Assembly: GCF_017377875.1 (NCBI RefSeq)
Contig: NZ_CP070975.1
Location: 3,038,001-3,102,000 of the forward strand
Direction: 5' to 3'
DNA length: 64,000 nucleotides
DNA from: Alcaligenes sp. SORT26
Lineage (GTDB): Bacteria; Pseudomonadota; Gammaproteobacteria; Burkholderiales; Burkholderiaceae_B
Below, piece after piece: positions 35,832 to 44,988 of the stretch. Each line of letters opens with the position of its first letter. Position 1 is the first letter of the stretch. Under the pieces are notes generated by a model that was not told the DNA's origin, searched no databases, and worked only from the letters and a program-made list of their open reading frames with translations. A program made the position numbers and the translations under genes.

Positions 35832-36892
35832 TGAAACGACTGATAGGGACGACCTTGCTGGGTTTGGGCATGGGCTTCAATGTACAGGCCAGCCCATTGC
35901 TGATGCCTGGTTGCGCCTGGACCTTGCTGCATCCTGAGCAAGGGGCCAGCACGGGTAGCTGGGGGTGGGCGGATCTGGACAAGCGTCAGTACATTGATGA
36001 ACACACGCGCTTTAATCTGGCGTCCTTGTCCAAGCAATTCACGGCCTTGGCTGTCCTGATGCTGGTTCAGGACGGCAAACTGGCGCTGGACGAGCCCTTG
36101 GCCCGCTACTGGCCAACTTTGCCCGGTGAGCTGGGCCAGCCCACCATCCGGCAAGTGTTACGTCATACCGGTGGTTTGCCAGACTATATCGAGCCCTTGT
36201 ACCAGGCAGGCCGAGAGCATCAGACCGTCACCGTGGCCGAGACGCTGGATATATTGGCCGCTCATCCCACCTTGCGTTTTACGCCGGGAGAGCGCTTTGA
36301 ATACAGCAATACCGGCTATTTTCTGCTGGCTCAACTGGTGGAGCGTATCAGTGGCCAGCCGCTGACCCGGTTCTCGCAGCGCTATATTTTTGAGCCTTTG
36401 GAGATGGACGAGACCGCGATTGTGGATCGTTACCCGTCCGCTTTGCCGCAACTGGCCCGTGGCTATCGGGTCAAGGACGGTCAGGTTCAAAAAAGTGAAT
36501 CAAGCTGGGAGCAGACCGGGGACGGCCAGGTACACAGCAGCGCGGCCGATCTCTGGCGTTGGCTGGGGCATCTGGAACAGGACACCGTCTTGCTGAGCCC
36601 GCAGGGGCAGCCCTTGCCGGGATTGCGCAGCTTGCTGACACAATCGGTCCCGACCGAGCCCAAGGACAATTATCAGTTCGGGTTGGAAACGGTTCAGCTA
36701 GGTGAGGACTATGCCGCCTGGGGACATGGCGGCGGCTGGGCGGGTTATCACAGCTTCATGGCCTATTCCCCGGAGCGACGTCAGGGTGCGGCGGTGATGT
36801 GCAATGCTATTCATTGGGATGTGCGCGCCATGACTCAGCGCTTGCTGGAGTCGGGACAGGGGCAGTTGGAGCCTATTGTCTATCGTCCTTAA
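35831..36892 (+). CDS. Periplasmic serine hydrolase, class C beta-lactamase/penicillin-binding fold, coupled to the TonB receptor
   Basis: A 353-residue exported protein with signal peptide MKRLIGTTLLGLGMGFNVQA. It carries the beta-lactamase-like triad motifs: Ser65-x-x-Lys68 (SLSK), Tyr158-Ser-Asn160 (YSN) and a C-terminal His-Gly-Gly (HGGGWAGY) in place of KTG. Such enzymes include esterases, D-amino-acid peptidases and beta-lactamases. The one-base overlap with the siderophore-receptor gene suggests that it processes the imported ligand, for example by hydrolysing an ester or amide of the ferric siderophore in the periplasm. This role is inferred from context; peptidoglycan or beta-lactam activity is possible. 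Confidence 0.83.
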   Translation: MKRLIGTTLLGLGMGFNVQASPLLMPGCAWTLLHPEQGASTGSWGWADLDKRQYIDEHTRFNLASLSKQFTALAVLMLVQDGKLALDEPLARYWPTLPGELGQPTIRQVLRHTGGLPDYIEPLYQAGREHQTVTVAETLDILAAHPTLRFTPGERFEYSNTGYFLLAQLVERISGQPLTRFSQRYIFEPLEMDETAIVDRYPSALPQLARGYRVKDGQVQKSESSWEQTGDGQVHSSAADLWRWLGHLEQDTVLLSPQGQPLPGLRSLLTQSVPTEPKDNYQFGLETVQLGEDYAAWGHGGGWAGYHSFMAYSPERRQGAAVMCNAIHWDVRAMTQRLLESGQGQLEPIVYRP

Positions 36893-36983
36893 GCAGTTAG
36901 GCGGGTGTTTCAAACAGGATGGGTTGCGCCCGACGACCTGTTCGCAAGTTTGCTCACCGGAAACCAGCCTTCAGGCTTCAAGC

Positions 36984-37028
36984 AAAACAGCGCGGCTCCC
37001 TGCGATAAACCAGGAGCCGCGCTGTTTT
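36984..37028. terminator. Long perfect hairpin terminator after the second iron-uptake unit
   Basis: A 16-bp perfect inverted repeat (36984-36999 with 37013-37028; AAAACAGCGCGGCTCC on the left). The arms end in TTTT in either direction. It separates the hydrolase gene from the aminotransferase gene. Confidence 0.8.
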
Positions 37029-37179
37029 CGCATCAACTTGTACCAGAAAAGGGACAATCCATAGCCAGATCGCCATTGTCCCAGGCATAAGCGTCCTGCA
37101 GGGGGTGTGCTGCGTTAGAATTAAATCGTCCAGCCGCCGGGCTGGTTTCTTTTTTCTTTTTTCATCAAGGTTTGCCGTT

Positions 37180-38370
37180 ATGGAATTCGATCGGGCCGGT
37201 GTACGTGCATTAATGGAAATTACCCAGCGTCCGGAGTTGGTCTTTGTGCGAGGAGAAGGTTCCTGGCTGCAAGACCACAACGGCAAGCGATATCTGGACA
37301 CCGTCCAGGGCTGGGCCGTGAACGCGCTGGGCCATAGCCCCGCCAATGTCATCAAGGCCATTACCGAACAAGCGTCCAAGCTGATCAACCCTTCGCCTGC
37401 GTTCTACAACGAGCCCTCTATCGAGCTGGCCAAACGCATTGTGGAGCACTCCTGCTTTGACCGCGTGTTCTTTGCCAACAGCGGTGGCGAAGCCAACGAA
37501 GGCGCGATCAAGCTGGCTCGTAAATGGGGCCAGATCAACAAGAACAACGCTTACAAGATCATCTCTTTTGAGCACTCTTTCCACGGTCGTACCTTGGCCA
37601 CCATGTCCCTGTCCGGCAAACCCGGCTGGGATCGCATGTTTGCCCCTCAGGTCGACGGTTTTCCGAAAGCCAAGCTGAACGATCTGGAGTCCGTGCGCGC
37701 GCTGATCGACGATCAAACCGTGGGCATCATGCTGGAACCCGTACAGGGCGAAGCCGGTGTTATTCCCGCTACCGTGGAATTCATGAAAGGCCTGCGCGCT
37801 CTGGCCGACGAGCACAAGCTGCTGCTGATTGTGGACGAAGTGCAAACCGGTATGGGCCGTACCGGCACCATGTTTGCCTACGAACACTCGGGCATCTTCC
37901 CGGACATCATGACCTTGGGTAAAGGCATCGGTGGTGGCGTGCCGCTGTCGGCTCTGTGCGCTCGCGAAGAAGTGTCCTGCTTCCAGCCAGGTGACCAAGG
38001 CGGTACCTACAACGGTAACCCCCTGATGACCGCTGCTGGCGTAGCCGTGTTCGACGAACTGGCTGCTCCTGGCTTCCTGGATTCGGTTAACGCCCGTGCC
38101 AAGCAATTGTCCGAAGGCTTGCTGGTTATCAGCGCCAAATGGGGCATGAACGGCGAGCGTGGTGAAGGCCTGTTGCGCGCTTTGATTCTGGACCAGGATG
38201 ACGGCCCGGAAATCGTGGCTGCTGCCCGCGATCGCGCTCCAGAAGGCATGCTGCTGAACTCGCCACGTCCTAACCTGCTGCGTTTCATGCCAGCCTTGAA
38301 CATCACGGCCGACGAAATCGACCTGATGCTGGCTTGGCTGGACGAAATTCTGGTCAAGGTTCGCGGCTAA
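37180..38370 (+). CDS. argD: Acetylornithine/succinyldiaminopimelate-type aminotransferase (class III)
   Basis: A 396-residue PLP enzyme with the usual ArgD blocks: [50 protein letters not shown] (Asp for the PLP pyridine), the [12 protein letters not shown] segment with the Schiff-base Lys, and GTYNGNPL. It would transaminate N-acetylornithine and 2-oxoglutarate in arginine biosynthesis. No other arg gene is adjacent. The ATG at 37180 reproduces the family start. Its Met plus Cys content is ordinary (about 16 in 396), a useful contrast to the sulfur island that follows. Confidence 0.86.
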   Translation: MEFDRAGVRALMEITQRPELVFVRGEGSWLQDHNGKRYLDTVQGWAVNALGHSPANVIKAITEQASKLINPSPAFYNEPSIELAKRIVEHSCFDRVFFANSGGEANEGAIKLARKWGQINKNNAYKIISFEHSFHGRTLATMSLSGKPGWDRMFAPQVDGFPKAKLNDLESVRALIDDQTVGIMLEPVQGEAGVIPATVEFMKGLRALADEHKLLLIVDEVQTGMGRTGTMFAYEHSGIFPDIMTLGKGIGGGVPLSALCAREEVSCFQPGDQGGTYNGNPLMTAAGVAVFDELAAPGFLDSVNARAKQLSEGLLVISAKWGMNGERGEGLLRALILDQDDGPEIVAAARDRAPEGMLLNSPRPNLLRFMPALNITADEIDLMLAWLDEILVKVRG

Positions 38371-38390
38371 GCTGTGTTGCTGCCATAAAG

Positions 38391-38417
38391 AAATCCGCCT
38401 TCGGGCGGATTTTTTTT
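38391..38417 (+). terminator. Rho-independent terminator after the aminotransferase gene
   Basis: AAATCCGCC (38391-38399), TTCG loop, GGCGGATTT (38404-38412), then a T-run. A textbook terminator that also marks the left border of the sulfur island. Confidence 0.93.
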
Positions 38418-38686
38418 GGTCTTGAGAGGCTGTAGATATATGTGGACTGGCACCTCGTGGCTAACTTGAAACGCGCATGAAATATCACAAATGTCATCGT
38501 CGAAAGTATTTAGTTTATTTTCAAAAATAATATAAATATCAATAACTTGAAGTAATTTTATCTAGCCATTAGCCAGCATAAGTAAATGATTGTTCTGTTG
38601 TGGTGCCAGGGGAATGGAGTCGATGTAATAGAAGCTTCCAAGATTTGCCTGCAAGCGCAGGCCTACCCCGTGAGGCACTGTTTACC
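38418..38686. promoter_or_regulatory. AT-rich promoter region of the organosulfur island
   Basis: This 269-base gap is strongly AT-rich between about 38505 and 38565, unlike the flanking coding DNA, with many AATA/TTGA steps. Such tracts are typical of CysB/Cbl or other LysR targets in sulfur-starvation promoters. No regulator gene lies next to it, and I could not define a precise operator. Confidence 0.5.
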
Positions 38687-39514
38687 ATGCTCCAGCATCT
38701 GTCCAAATTCATCGTAGCTAGTGCCCTTGTGCTGGCTGTTTCTCCGGCCATCGCTGCCGACTCTTTACGCATTGGCGTGGTGCCTGGTGCCTATGCCGAT
38801 TCCATCAACGCCGCGGCCAAGGATGCCAAGGCGCAAGGCATCAATGTCGAGGTGATTGAGTTCACCGACTGGACCACGCCCAATGTGGCGGTGGATAACG
38901 GCGATATTGATATCAATTACTTCCAGCACCAGCCCTTCCTGAAAAACGCCATCGAGAAAAACGGCTACAAGCTGGCTAGCGCGGGTACGGGAATTCTGGC
39001 CAATGTGGGTGTGTATTCGCTTAAACATCAGGCCGTGGACCAAGTGCCCCAAGGCGGCAAGGTCGGTATTGCCAATGATCCCGTGAATCAGGGCCGCGGC
39101 CTGCTATTGCTGCAGAAAGTGGGGCTGATCAAGCTCAAGCCGGAGGTGGGCTATTTGGGCAGTCTGGATGACATTGTCGAGAACCCCAAGAAGCTCAGCT
39201 TTGTGGAAGTGGAAGGACCGCAGTTGGTACGTATTACCGGCGATGTGGATATTGCCCAAGGCTATCCGCATTTCATCGTGGCGGCCAAAGCCTTTGATCC
39301 TTCCAGTGGCCTGGCTTATTCCGGCATTGAAGATGCGCAGTTTGCAATTCAGTTCGTGGTTAAAGCAGATCGCAGCAACGATCCTGTCATTCAAAAGTTC
39401 ATTTCCATCTATCAAAACTCCCAGTCTGTGCGTGACGTGTCGCGTGCGGCTTTCAATAATGACGAGCGCCTTTACACCCTGGCCTGGCTGAATGCACAAG
39501 GAGGGGCGAAATAA
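38687..39514 (+). CDS. MetQ-family substrate-binding protein 1 (sulfur island)
   Basis: A 275-residue exported NLPA/MetQ-type protein. The signal peptide ends AIA-AD with no lipobox Cys, so it should be a soluble periplasmic protein. Pocket motifs are intact: NYFQHQPFL (residues lining the methionine site in MetQ) and ANDPVNQGRGLLLLQ (conserved Asn and Arg that hold the amino-acid group). Apart from the initiator it has no Met and no Cys at all. It starts an operon with a second MetQ, MetN and MetI, and its stop overlaps the next ATG (TAATGG). The ligand is probably methionine, its sulfoxide or another organosulfur compound. Confidence 0.88.
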   Translation: MLQHLSKFIVASALVLAVSPAIAADSLRIGVVPGAYADSINAAAKDAKAQGINVEVIEFTDWTTPNVAVDNGDIDINYFQHQPFLKNAIEKNGYKLASAGTGILANVGVYSLKHQAVDQVPQGGKVGIANDPVNQGRGLLLLQKVGLIKLKPEVGYLGSLDDIVENPKKLSFVEVEGPQLVRITGDVDIAQGYPHFIVAAKAFDPSSGLAYSGIEDAQFAIQFVVKADRSNDPVIQKFISIYQNSQSVRDVSRAAFNNDERLYTLAWLNAQGGAK

Positions 39515-40356
39515 TGGCTGCCATTTTCTCTCGCCGTTTACAGCGTTGGGCGCTGGGTTTGCTGCTTGCGGCTACGGTCCCCTTGAGCGCATCTGCAGCT
39601 GTCATCAAAGTAGGCTCCATACCGGGGGCAACCTCTGACGCGGTGCAGGCGCTGATCCCTGAAGGTAAAAAGCACGGCCTGGATATTCAACTGGTCGAAT
39701 TTACGGATTGGACCCTGCCCAACGAGGCCGTCAACAATCGCGATATTGATCTGAATTTCTTCCAGCACCAGGCCTTTCTGAACAATGCCATCAAAGAGCG
39801 TGGCTACAGTCTGGAGCTGATTGGTCTGGGCCTGCTGCAAAACATTGGCCTGTATTCCCTCAAATATCAGTCTTTGGAGCAAGTGCCTGCGGGGGCCACC
39901 GTTTCCTTGCCAAACGATCCCGTTAACCAGGGTCGGGGGCTGTTGCTGCTGCAAAAAGCGGGTTTGATCACCTTGCGAAATGGCCTGGATAACGGGGCCA
40001 CAGTGAACGATGTGGTGGACAACCCCAAGCAGCTCAAGCTGGTGGAAATTGAAGGTCCGCAACTGATTCACTCCCTGCCGGATGTGGACCTGGCCGTTGT
40101 CTGGCCCAGCTATTTTGTTAGTGCAGGTCGCAAGGCAGATGCGGGCAAGGCGCTGGTCTATTCCGGCATTGCCGACACTTTTTATGCGATGGGTTTTGTG
40201 ACACGTAAAGATCGCGTCAATGACCCGGCGTTGAAGCAGTTCGTGGAGCTGTTCCAGCAGTCGCAGGCGGTGCGCAACACCATTGCCGACCGCTTTGATC
40301 ACAACCCCCATCTGTACACCTTGCCGTGGCAAGGCAGCAGCACCGCGAGCAAGTGA
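39514..40356 (+). CDS. MetQ-family substrate-binding protein 2 (sulfur island)
   Basis: A 280-residue paralogue of the preceding protein, with the signal peptide ending SASA-AV and no lipobox. The motifs NFFQHQAFL and PNDPVNQGRGLLLLQ keep the MetQ pocket. It has one internal Met and no Cys. Two binding proteins in tandem before one MetN suggest that they feed the same MetNI channel with different ligands. The stop is 1 base before the metN ATG. Confidence 0.88.
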   Translation: MAAIFSRRLQRWALGLLLAATVPLSASAAVIKVGSIPGATSDAVQALIPEGKKHGLDIQLVEFTDWTLPNEAVNNRDIDLNFFQHQAFLNNAIKERGYSLELIGLGLLQNIGLYSLKYQSLEQVPAGATVSLPNDPVNQGRGLLLLQKAGLITLRNGLDNGATVNDVVDNPKQLKLVEIEGPQLIHSLPDVDLAVVWPSYFVSAGRKADAGKALVYSGIADTFYAMGFVTRKDRVNDPALKQFVELFQQSQAVRNTIADRFDHNPHLYTLPWQGSSTASK

Positions 40357-40357
40357 T

Positions 40358-41563
40358 ATGGCATTGTCATCAGCACTACGGCGTAACGTAGACGATTTGC
40401 GGGACACCGCCGAAGAGGCAGCAGGTCACCGAGAGGTCCAAAAGGCCAGTGCCTTCGTTAAATCCGAACGGGCAGTGCAAGCTGAGCCTGTTCAGGCAGG
40501 CAGTGTGGCCTTTCGTAATCTGTCCAAAATCTATCATTCCTCGGCAGGTGCCGTGGCTGCCTTGCAGGACATTGATCTGGACATTGAGCCGGGCAGTATT
40601 TTCGGCATTATTGGCCGCAGTGGCGCGGGTAAATCCAGCTTGCTGCGCACCATCAATCGCCTGGAGCGCCCCACGGGCGGTCAGGTGCTGGTTGATGGCG
40701 TAGACATTGCCCAGTTGAATGAGTCCGAACTGGTGCAGTTGCGCCGTCGTATTGGCATGATTTTTCAGCACTTCAATTTGCTGTCCGCCAAAACGGTGTA
40801 CGAGAACGTGGCTCTGCCCTTGAAGGTGGCGGGTGTGTCCGCGCAGGATATTGCTCAGCGCGTTCAGGAACTGCTGCAATTGGTGGGTTTGCAGGACAAG
40901 GCTGACACCTATCCAAGCCGTCTGTCGGGCGGGCAAAAGCAACGTGTTGGCATTGCTCGTGCCCTGGCGACAGGACCGGAAATTCTGCTCTGCGATGAAG
41001 CCACATCCGCACTGGACCCGGAGACTACGCAATCCATTTTGAGCCTGCTGAAAGACATTAACCGCCGCCTGGGCATTACCGTCGTGCTGATTACTCACGA
41101 GATGAGTGTCATCCGCGAAATTGCTGACAAGGTGCTGGTGCTGGAGCAAGGCCGTATTGCCGAGCTAGGCGAGGTCTGGCGGGTGTTTGGCAAGCCGCAG
41201 CATGATGCCACCAAGGCCCTGCTGGCCCCCTTGCAACACACTTTGCCCGAGGACTTGCAGGCGCGACTGGTGCAGCAGCCTCCCAAGACTGGCGTATACA
41301 GCCGCATCCTGCAATTGAGTTATAGCGGCGAAGGTGGCTGGGAGCCGGATTTGCTGCGCATTGCTCGCAGCCTGCCTGGTCAGCCGCAACTGGTACATGG
41401 CGGCGTGGACCGTATTCAGGGTCATGCACATGGACGTTTGCTGGTCGCTGTTGAAGGGCATGTCGCCCTGCCCGATTTGAAATCCCTGACGCAAGGCCCA
41501 GCGGCTATCGCGCATCACATTGAGGACATTGGATATGTTGTGGAATCTGAGCATCCCCGCTGA
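40358..41563 (+). CDS. metN: Methionine/organosulfur ABC transporter ATP-binding protein (MetN type)
   Basis: A 401-residue ATPase with Walker A GRSGAGKS (residues 86-93), signature LSGGQKQR, Walker B ILLCDEATSALDP and a C-terminal NIL domain (from about residue 320; QPQLVHGGVDRIQGHAHG segment) that senses methionine in MetN proteins and trans-inhibits transport. About 50 extra N-terminal residues (charged, no known domain) precede the ABC core; an internal start is possible, but the ATG at 40358 abuts the upstream stop. It has two internal Met and one Cys only. Its end overlaps metI by 29 bases. Confidence 0.9.
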   Translation: MALSSALRRNVDDLRDTAEEAAGHREVQKASAFVKSERAVQAEPVQAGSVAFRNLSKIYHSSAGAVAALQDIDLDIEPGSIFGIIGRSGAGKSSLLRTINRLERPTGGQVLVDGVDIAQLNESELVQLRRRIGMIFQHFNLLSAKTVYENVALPLKVAGVSAQDIAQRVQELLQLVGLQDKADTYPSRLSGGQKQRVGIARALATGPEILLCDEATSALDPETTQSILSLLKDINRRLGITVVLITHEMSVIREIADKVLVLEQGRIAELGEVWRVFGKPQHDATKALLAPLQHTLPEDLQARLVQQPPKTGVYSRILQLSYSGEGGWEPDLLRIARSLPGQPQLVHGGVDRIQGHAHGRLLVAVEGHVALPDLKSLTQGPAAIAHHIEDIGYVVESEHPR

Positions 41564-42197
41564 GCGTTATTGGCAGGCTTTTCTGGACACGCTGATGATG
41601 GTGGGCGTGTCGGGAGTCGTCGCGTTTCTGGCCGGTATCCCCTTGGCAGTGCTGTTGATTGTGACGGCCCCGAATGGTTTTTGGGAGTCGCCCAAGATCA
41701 ACCGTGTGGTGGGCAGTGTGGTGAATGGTTTTCGGGCCACCCCCTTTATCGTTCTGCTGGTTGCCTTGATTCCATTTACGCGAGTATTGGCAGGCACCAC
41801 GATTGGCGTATGGGCGGCCATTGTGCCGCTGGCCATCAGTGCGACACCCTTTTTCGCCCGCATTGCCGAGGTCAGCCTGCGTGAAGTGGATTCCGGCCTG
41901 ATTGAAGCGGCACAAGCGATGGGCTGCAAAAAGTGGGACATCGTGCGCCATGTCTATTTGCCAGAAGCGCTGCCCGGCATTATTGGTGGTTTCACGATTA
42001 CCGTCGTGGCCTTGATCAGCTCCTCGGCCATGGCCGGTGCGGTGGGCGCGGGTGGGCTGGGGGATCTGGCGATTCGTTATGGCTACCAGCGTTTCGACAC
42101 GCAAGTCATGGTGATCGTGATTGCCGTGCTGATCGCCTTGGTCACCGTCGTGCAGTTTGCCGGAGACCGTTATGTGCACTGGCTGCGTGCTCGCTGA
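41535..42197 (+). CDS. metI: Methionine/organosulfur ABC transporter permease (MetI type)
   Basis: A 220-residue, five-helix permease: TLMMVGVSGVVAFLAGIPLAVLL, the GSVVNGFRATPFIVLLVALIPFTR region, and the EAA loop EAAQAMGCKKWDIVRHVYLPEALP, as in MetI. I chose the ATG at 41535, which overlaps the 3' end of metN; a TTG at 41520 is in frame. Five internal Met and one Cys make it the least sulfur-poor product of the island, as might be expected for a membrane protein. Confidence 0.9.
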   Translation: MLWNLSIPAERYWQAFLDTLMMVGVSGVVAFLAGIPLAVLLIVTAPNGFWESPKINRVVGSVVNGFRATPFIVLLVALIPFTRVLAGTTIGVWAAIVPLAISATPFFARIAEVSLREVDSGLIEAAQAMGCKKWDIVRHVYLPEALPGIIGGFTITVVALISSSAMAGAVGAGGLGDLAIRYGYQRFDTQVMVIVIAVLIALVTVVQFAGDRYVHWLRAR

Positions 42198-42353
42198 TTA
42201 ACGGGCAGGCAAGGACGCAAGCCCGAACCGGCGCATCGCTCTTGCTTTAAGCCTGATGTTTTTTGTTTGCTCAGACACCTGGTCTTGAGTCTGGGCGCGG
42301 TATTCAAGGCTGCGCCTATCCCTACCGTTTTTAGTCATTGAAAAGAGTGCCGT

Positions 42354-43619
42354 ATGAATGATCGGAATACTCAGGGCGGAGCTTTGCCTGACGCTTTTGC
42401 AGGGCAGCGTTTACCGCCACCGCCGCAAACTCCTTATGTGATTGGCAGTGAGGCCGAAGCCCTGCTCATTGCCCAGAAGCTGGCTACAGAATTTGCCCAG
42501 ACAGCCGCCGAGCGCGACCGCCTGCGCCAGCTACCCTGGGATGAGATAGAACGCTATACCGCCAGTGGTTTGGGTGCGATCACCATCCCCAAAGCCTATG
42601 GCGGGCTGGAAGCCTCCAACGAGACGCTGGTGCAGGTCTTTGCCATCATCAGCGCGGCTGATCCCTCGCTGGGTCAGATTCCGCAGAACCATTTTGCCTT
42701 GCTTCAGAACCTGAAAGACACTGGTAGCGAATCGCAAAAACAGCGCTGGTTCAAGGCGGTGCTTCAAGGCGCACGTTTAGGGAACGGCGGGCCGGAGAAA
42801 AAGGGTAAAGCGGCTGTCATTACCGATATCACTGCCCATCTGGGCCGCGCGGCAGACGGCAGTTTGCACGTGAGCGGTACACGTTTCTATTCCACAGGAG
42901 CCTTGTTCGCGCATTGGATTCCGTTTCGGGCGGCTGATGAGCAAGGCCGTGGCGTACAGGTCTGGGTACGTCGTGATGCGCCCGGCGTACAGGTGATTGA
43001 TGACTGGAATGCCTTCGGTCAGCGCACCACTGCCAGCGGCTCTGTGGTGTTCAACCAGGTCCCGGTGGAAGACGACCATGTGCTGGAAAGCTGGCGTTTC
43101 GTCGATGTGCCGTCCCTGTCTGGCCCTATTTCGCAATTAATCCAGGCCAGTATCGATGCGGGTATCGCCCAGGGAGCCTTGCAGGACGCGCTGGATTTTG
43201 TCCGAAATCGGGCGCGTCCCTGGACGGATTCCGGTGTCGATAGCGCCACGCAGGACCCCCACATCATTCAGGAAATCGGTGCCTTGCAGATCGAGGTGGA
43301 TGCCGCTCAAGAGGTCTTGCTGGAGACGGCTCGCCTGCTGGATGTATTGGCGCGAAACCCGGTGGATGCCGCCGTCAGCGCCCGTGCTTCTGCCGCCGTG
43401 GCCGAGGCCAAGATTCTGACGACCGAAGCGGCCTTGAACGCCAGTGAGCAGCTCTTCGCCCTGGCGGGCTCCTCGTCTACTCGTGCGGCCCACAACCTGG
43501 ATCGTCATTGGCGCAATGCCCGTGTACATACCTTGCACGATCCGGTGCGTTGGAAATACCACCTGCTGGGTAATTACCTGCTCAATGGCGCCTTCCCGCC
43601 TTATCACCAATGGAATTGA
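42354..43619 (+). CDS. DszC/SfnB-type flavin-dependent monooxygenase 1 (acyl-CoA dehydrogenase fold)
   Basis: A 421-residue protein with the acyl-CoA dehydrogenase fold as used by the sulfur-acquisition oxidoreductases SfnB and DszC, which oxidise organosulfur compounds with reduced flavin rather than dehydrogenate CoA esters. It shows IPKAYGG, the IPQNHFALLQNL segment, GTRFYSTGALFAHWI and a C-terminal LDRHWRNARVHTLHDPVRWKY block shared by all three family members here. It contains no Cys and no Met beyond the initiator. It follows MetI by 156 bases and precedes a paralogue by 4 bases. Confidence 0.86.
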   Translation: MNDRNTQGGALPDAFAGQRLPPPPQTPYVIGSEAEALLIAQKLATEFAQTAAERDRLRQLPWDEIERYTASGLGAITIPKAYGGLEASNETLVQVFAIISAADPSLGQIPQNHFALLQNLKDTGSESQKQRWFKAVLQGARLGNGGPEKKGKAAVITDITAHLGRAADGSLHVSGTRFYSTGALFAHWIPFRAADEQGRGVQVWVRRDAPGVQVIDDWNAFGQRTTASGSVVFNQVPVEDDHVLESWRFVDVPSLSGPISQLIQASIDAGIAQGALQDALDFVRNRARPWTDSGVDSATQDPHIIQEIGALQIEVDAAQEVLLETARLLDVLARNPVDAAVSARASAAVAEAKILTTEAALNASEQLFALAGSSSTRAAHNLDRHWRNARVHTLHDPVRWKYHLLGNYLLNGAFPPYHQWN

Positions 43620-43623
43620 GGCC

Positions 43624-44823
43624 ATGACGACACAGCTTTCTACCTCCGTACATATCATCCGGTCTGAGGCCGAAGCCCTGGATGCCGCCGAACAATTTGC
43701 CCAACTGATTGCCCAGAATGCCCTGGAGCGTGACCGCGACCGCATCTTGCCGCATCGCGAGGTGGAGCAATTCAGCCAAAGCGGTTTATGGGGTATCACT
43801 GTGCCCAAGGAGTACGGCGGCGCAGGTGTTTCCACTGATGTGCTGACCCGCGTCGTGCAACGCATTGCTCAGGCCGATGGCAATTTCGGCCATATCCCGC
43901 AAAACCACTATTACGCGCTGGAAGTCTTGCGCGTAGGGGCGACGCACGAGCAAAAAGCCTTTTTCTATGATCAAGTGCTGCAAGGCAAACGCTTTGGCAA
44001 TGCACTGGCCGAGATCGGCAAAAAGGATTTTGTACGCCGCACGCAACTGCTGAAAGAGCCGGAGGGCTGGTTTGTGGATGGCCGCAAGTTCTACTGCACG
44101 GGCTCGCTGTTTGCGCACTGGATTCCCACGCTGACGACCTCGCCGGATGATGGCCGCCTGTATCTGGTTTTTGTACCGCGCGGGGCTGCAGGCGTCACGC
44201 TGACAGACGATTGGGATGGCTTCGGTCAACGTGTCACGGGCAGTGGTTCGGTGGAGTTCACGCGTGTTCCCGTGCAGCCGCAATGGGTTGTGCCGTTCAC
44301 GGATTCCTTCGAGCGTCCGACCACCATTGGTCCCTACGCCCAGATTATTCACGCCGCTCTGGATCTAGGGATTGGACAAGGCGCTTTTGCGGCCACCTTG
44401 CCCTTCATCCGCGAGCATAGCCGCCCCTGGATCGCGGCAGGCGTCGATACAGCGGCCCAGGACCCCTTGCTCTTGCAGGAAGTAGGCAATGTGCATATTC
44501 GTTTGCGTGCGGCACAGGCGCTGCTGGCTCGTGCAGCCCGCTTTGTGAATTCGGCCCAGCAAACCCCGAACGAAGACAGCGTGGCGCAGGCCTCGATAGC
44601 GGTTGCGCAGGCCAAAGCCTTGGCGACGACGGCCAGTGTGCTGGCAGGCAGCAAGTTGTTTGAGCTGGGCGGCACCAGCGCTACGCAGGCTCAGCATGGT
44701 CTGGATCGCTACTGGCGCAACGCCCGCGTGCATACCCTGCATGACCCGGTGCGCTGGAAGTATCACGCCATTGGCAATTACACGTTGAATGGTGTGCGTC
44801 CGCCGCGTCATGGTGCTTTGTGA
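43624..44823 (+). CDS. DszC/SfnB-type flavin-dependent monooxygenase 2
   Basis: A 399-residue paralogue of the upstream protein with VPKEYGG, IPQNHYYALEVL, GRKFYCTGSLFAHWI and the WRNARVHTLHDPVRWKYH tail. It has a single Cys and no internal Met. The start 4 bases after the previous stop suggests a tight two-gene unit and perhaps a heteromer or two substrates. It needs a flavin reductase; the nearest is encoded at 51645-52232. Confidence 0.86.
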   Translation: MTTQLSTSVHIIRSEAEALDAAEQFAQLIAQNALERDRDRILPHREVEQFSQSGLWGITVPKEYGGAGVSTDVLTRVVQRIAQADGNFGHIPQNHYYALEVLRVGATHEQKAFFYDQVLQGKRFGNALAEIGKKDFVRRTQLLKEPEGWFVDGRKFYCTGSLFAHWIPTLTTSPDDGRLYLVFVPRGAAGVTLTDDWDGFGQRVTGSGSVEFTRVPVQPQWVVPFTDSFERPTTIGPYAQIIHAALDLGIGQGAFAATLPFIREHSRPWIAAGVDTAAQDPLLLQEVGNVHIRLRAAQALLARAARFVNSAQQTPNEDSVAQASIAVAQAKALATTASVLAGSKLFELGGTSATQAQHGLDRYWRNARVHTLHDPVRWKYHAIGNYTLNGVRPPRHGAL

Positions 44824-44988
44824 TGCAGCCCGGAAAGCCGTGTTCTGGCACGGCGGCAAGGGCGCAGAACGCTTGCGCCACATGGCTCAAGGCAGGCCAG
44901 TAAATACGTTTTAGCAAGGCTTGCATGCGCTTCGATATGGCCTGTGTTTCAGGCCACGAGCCTTTCTTTTCTATCTGGATTTTGATTG

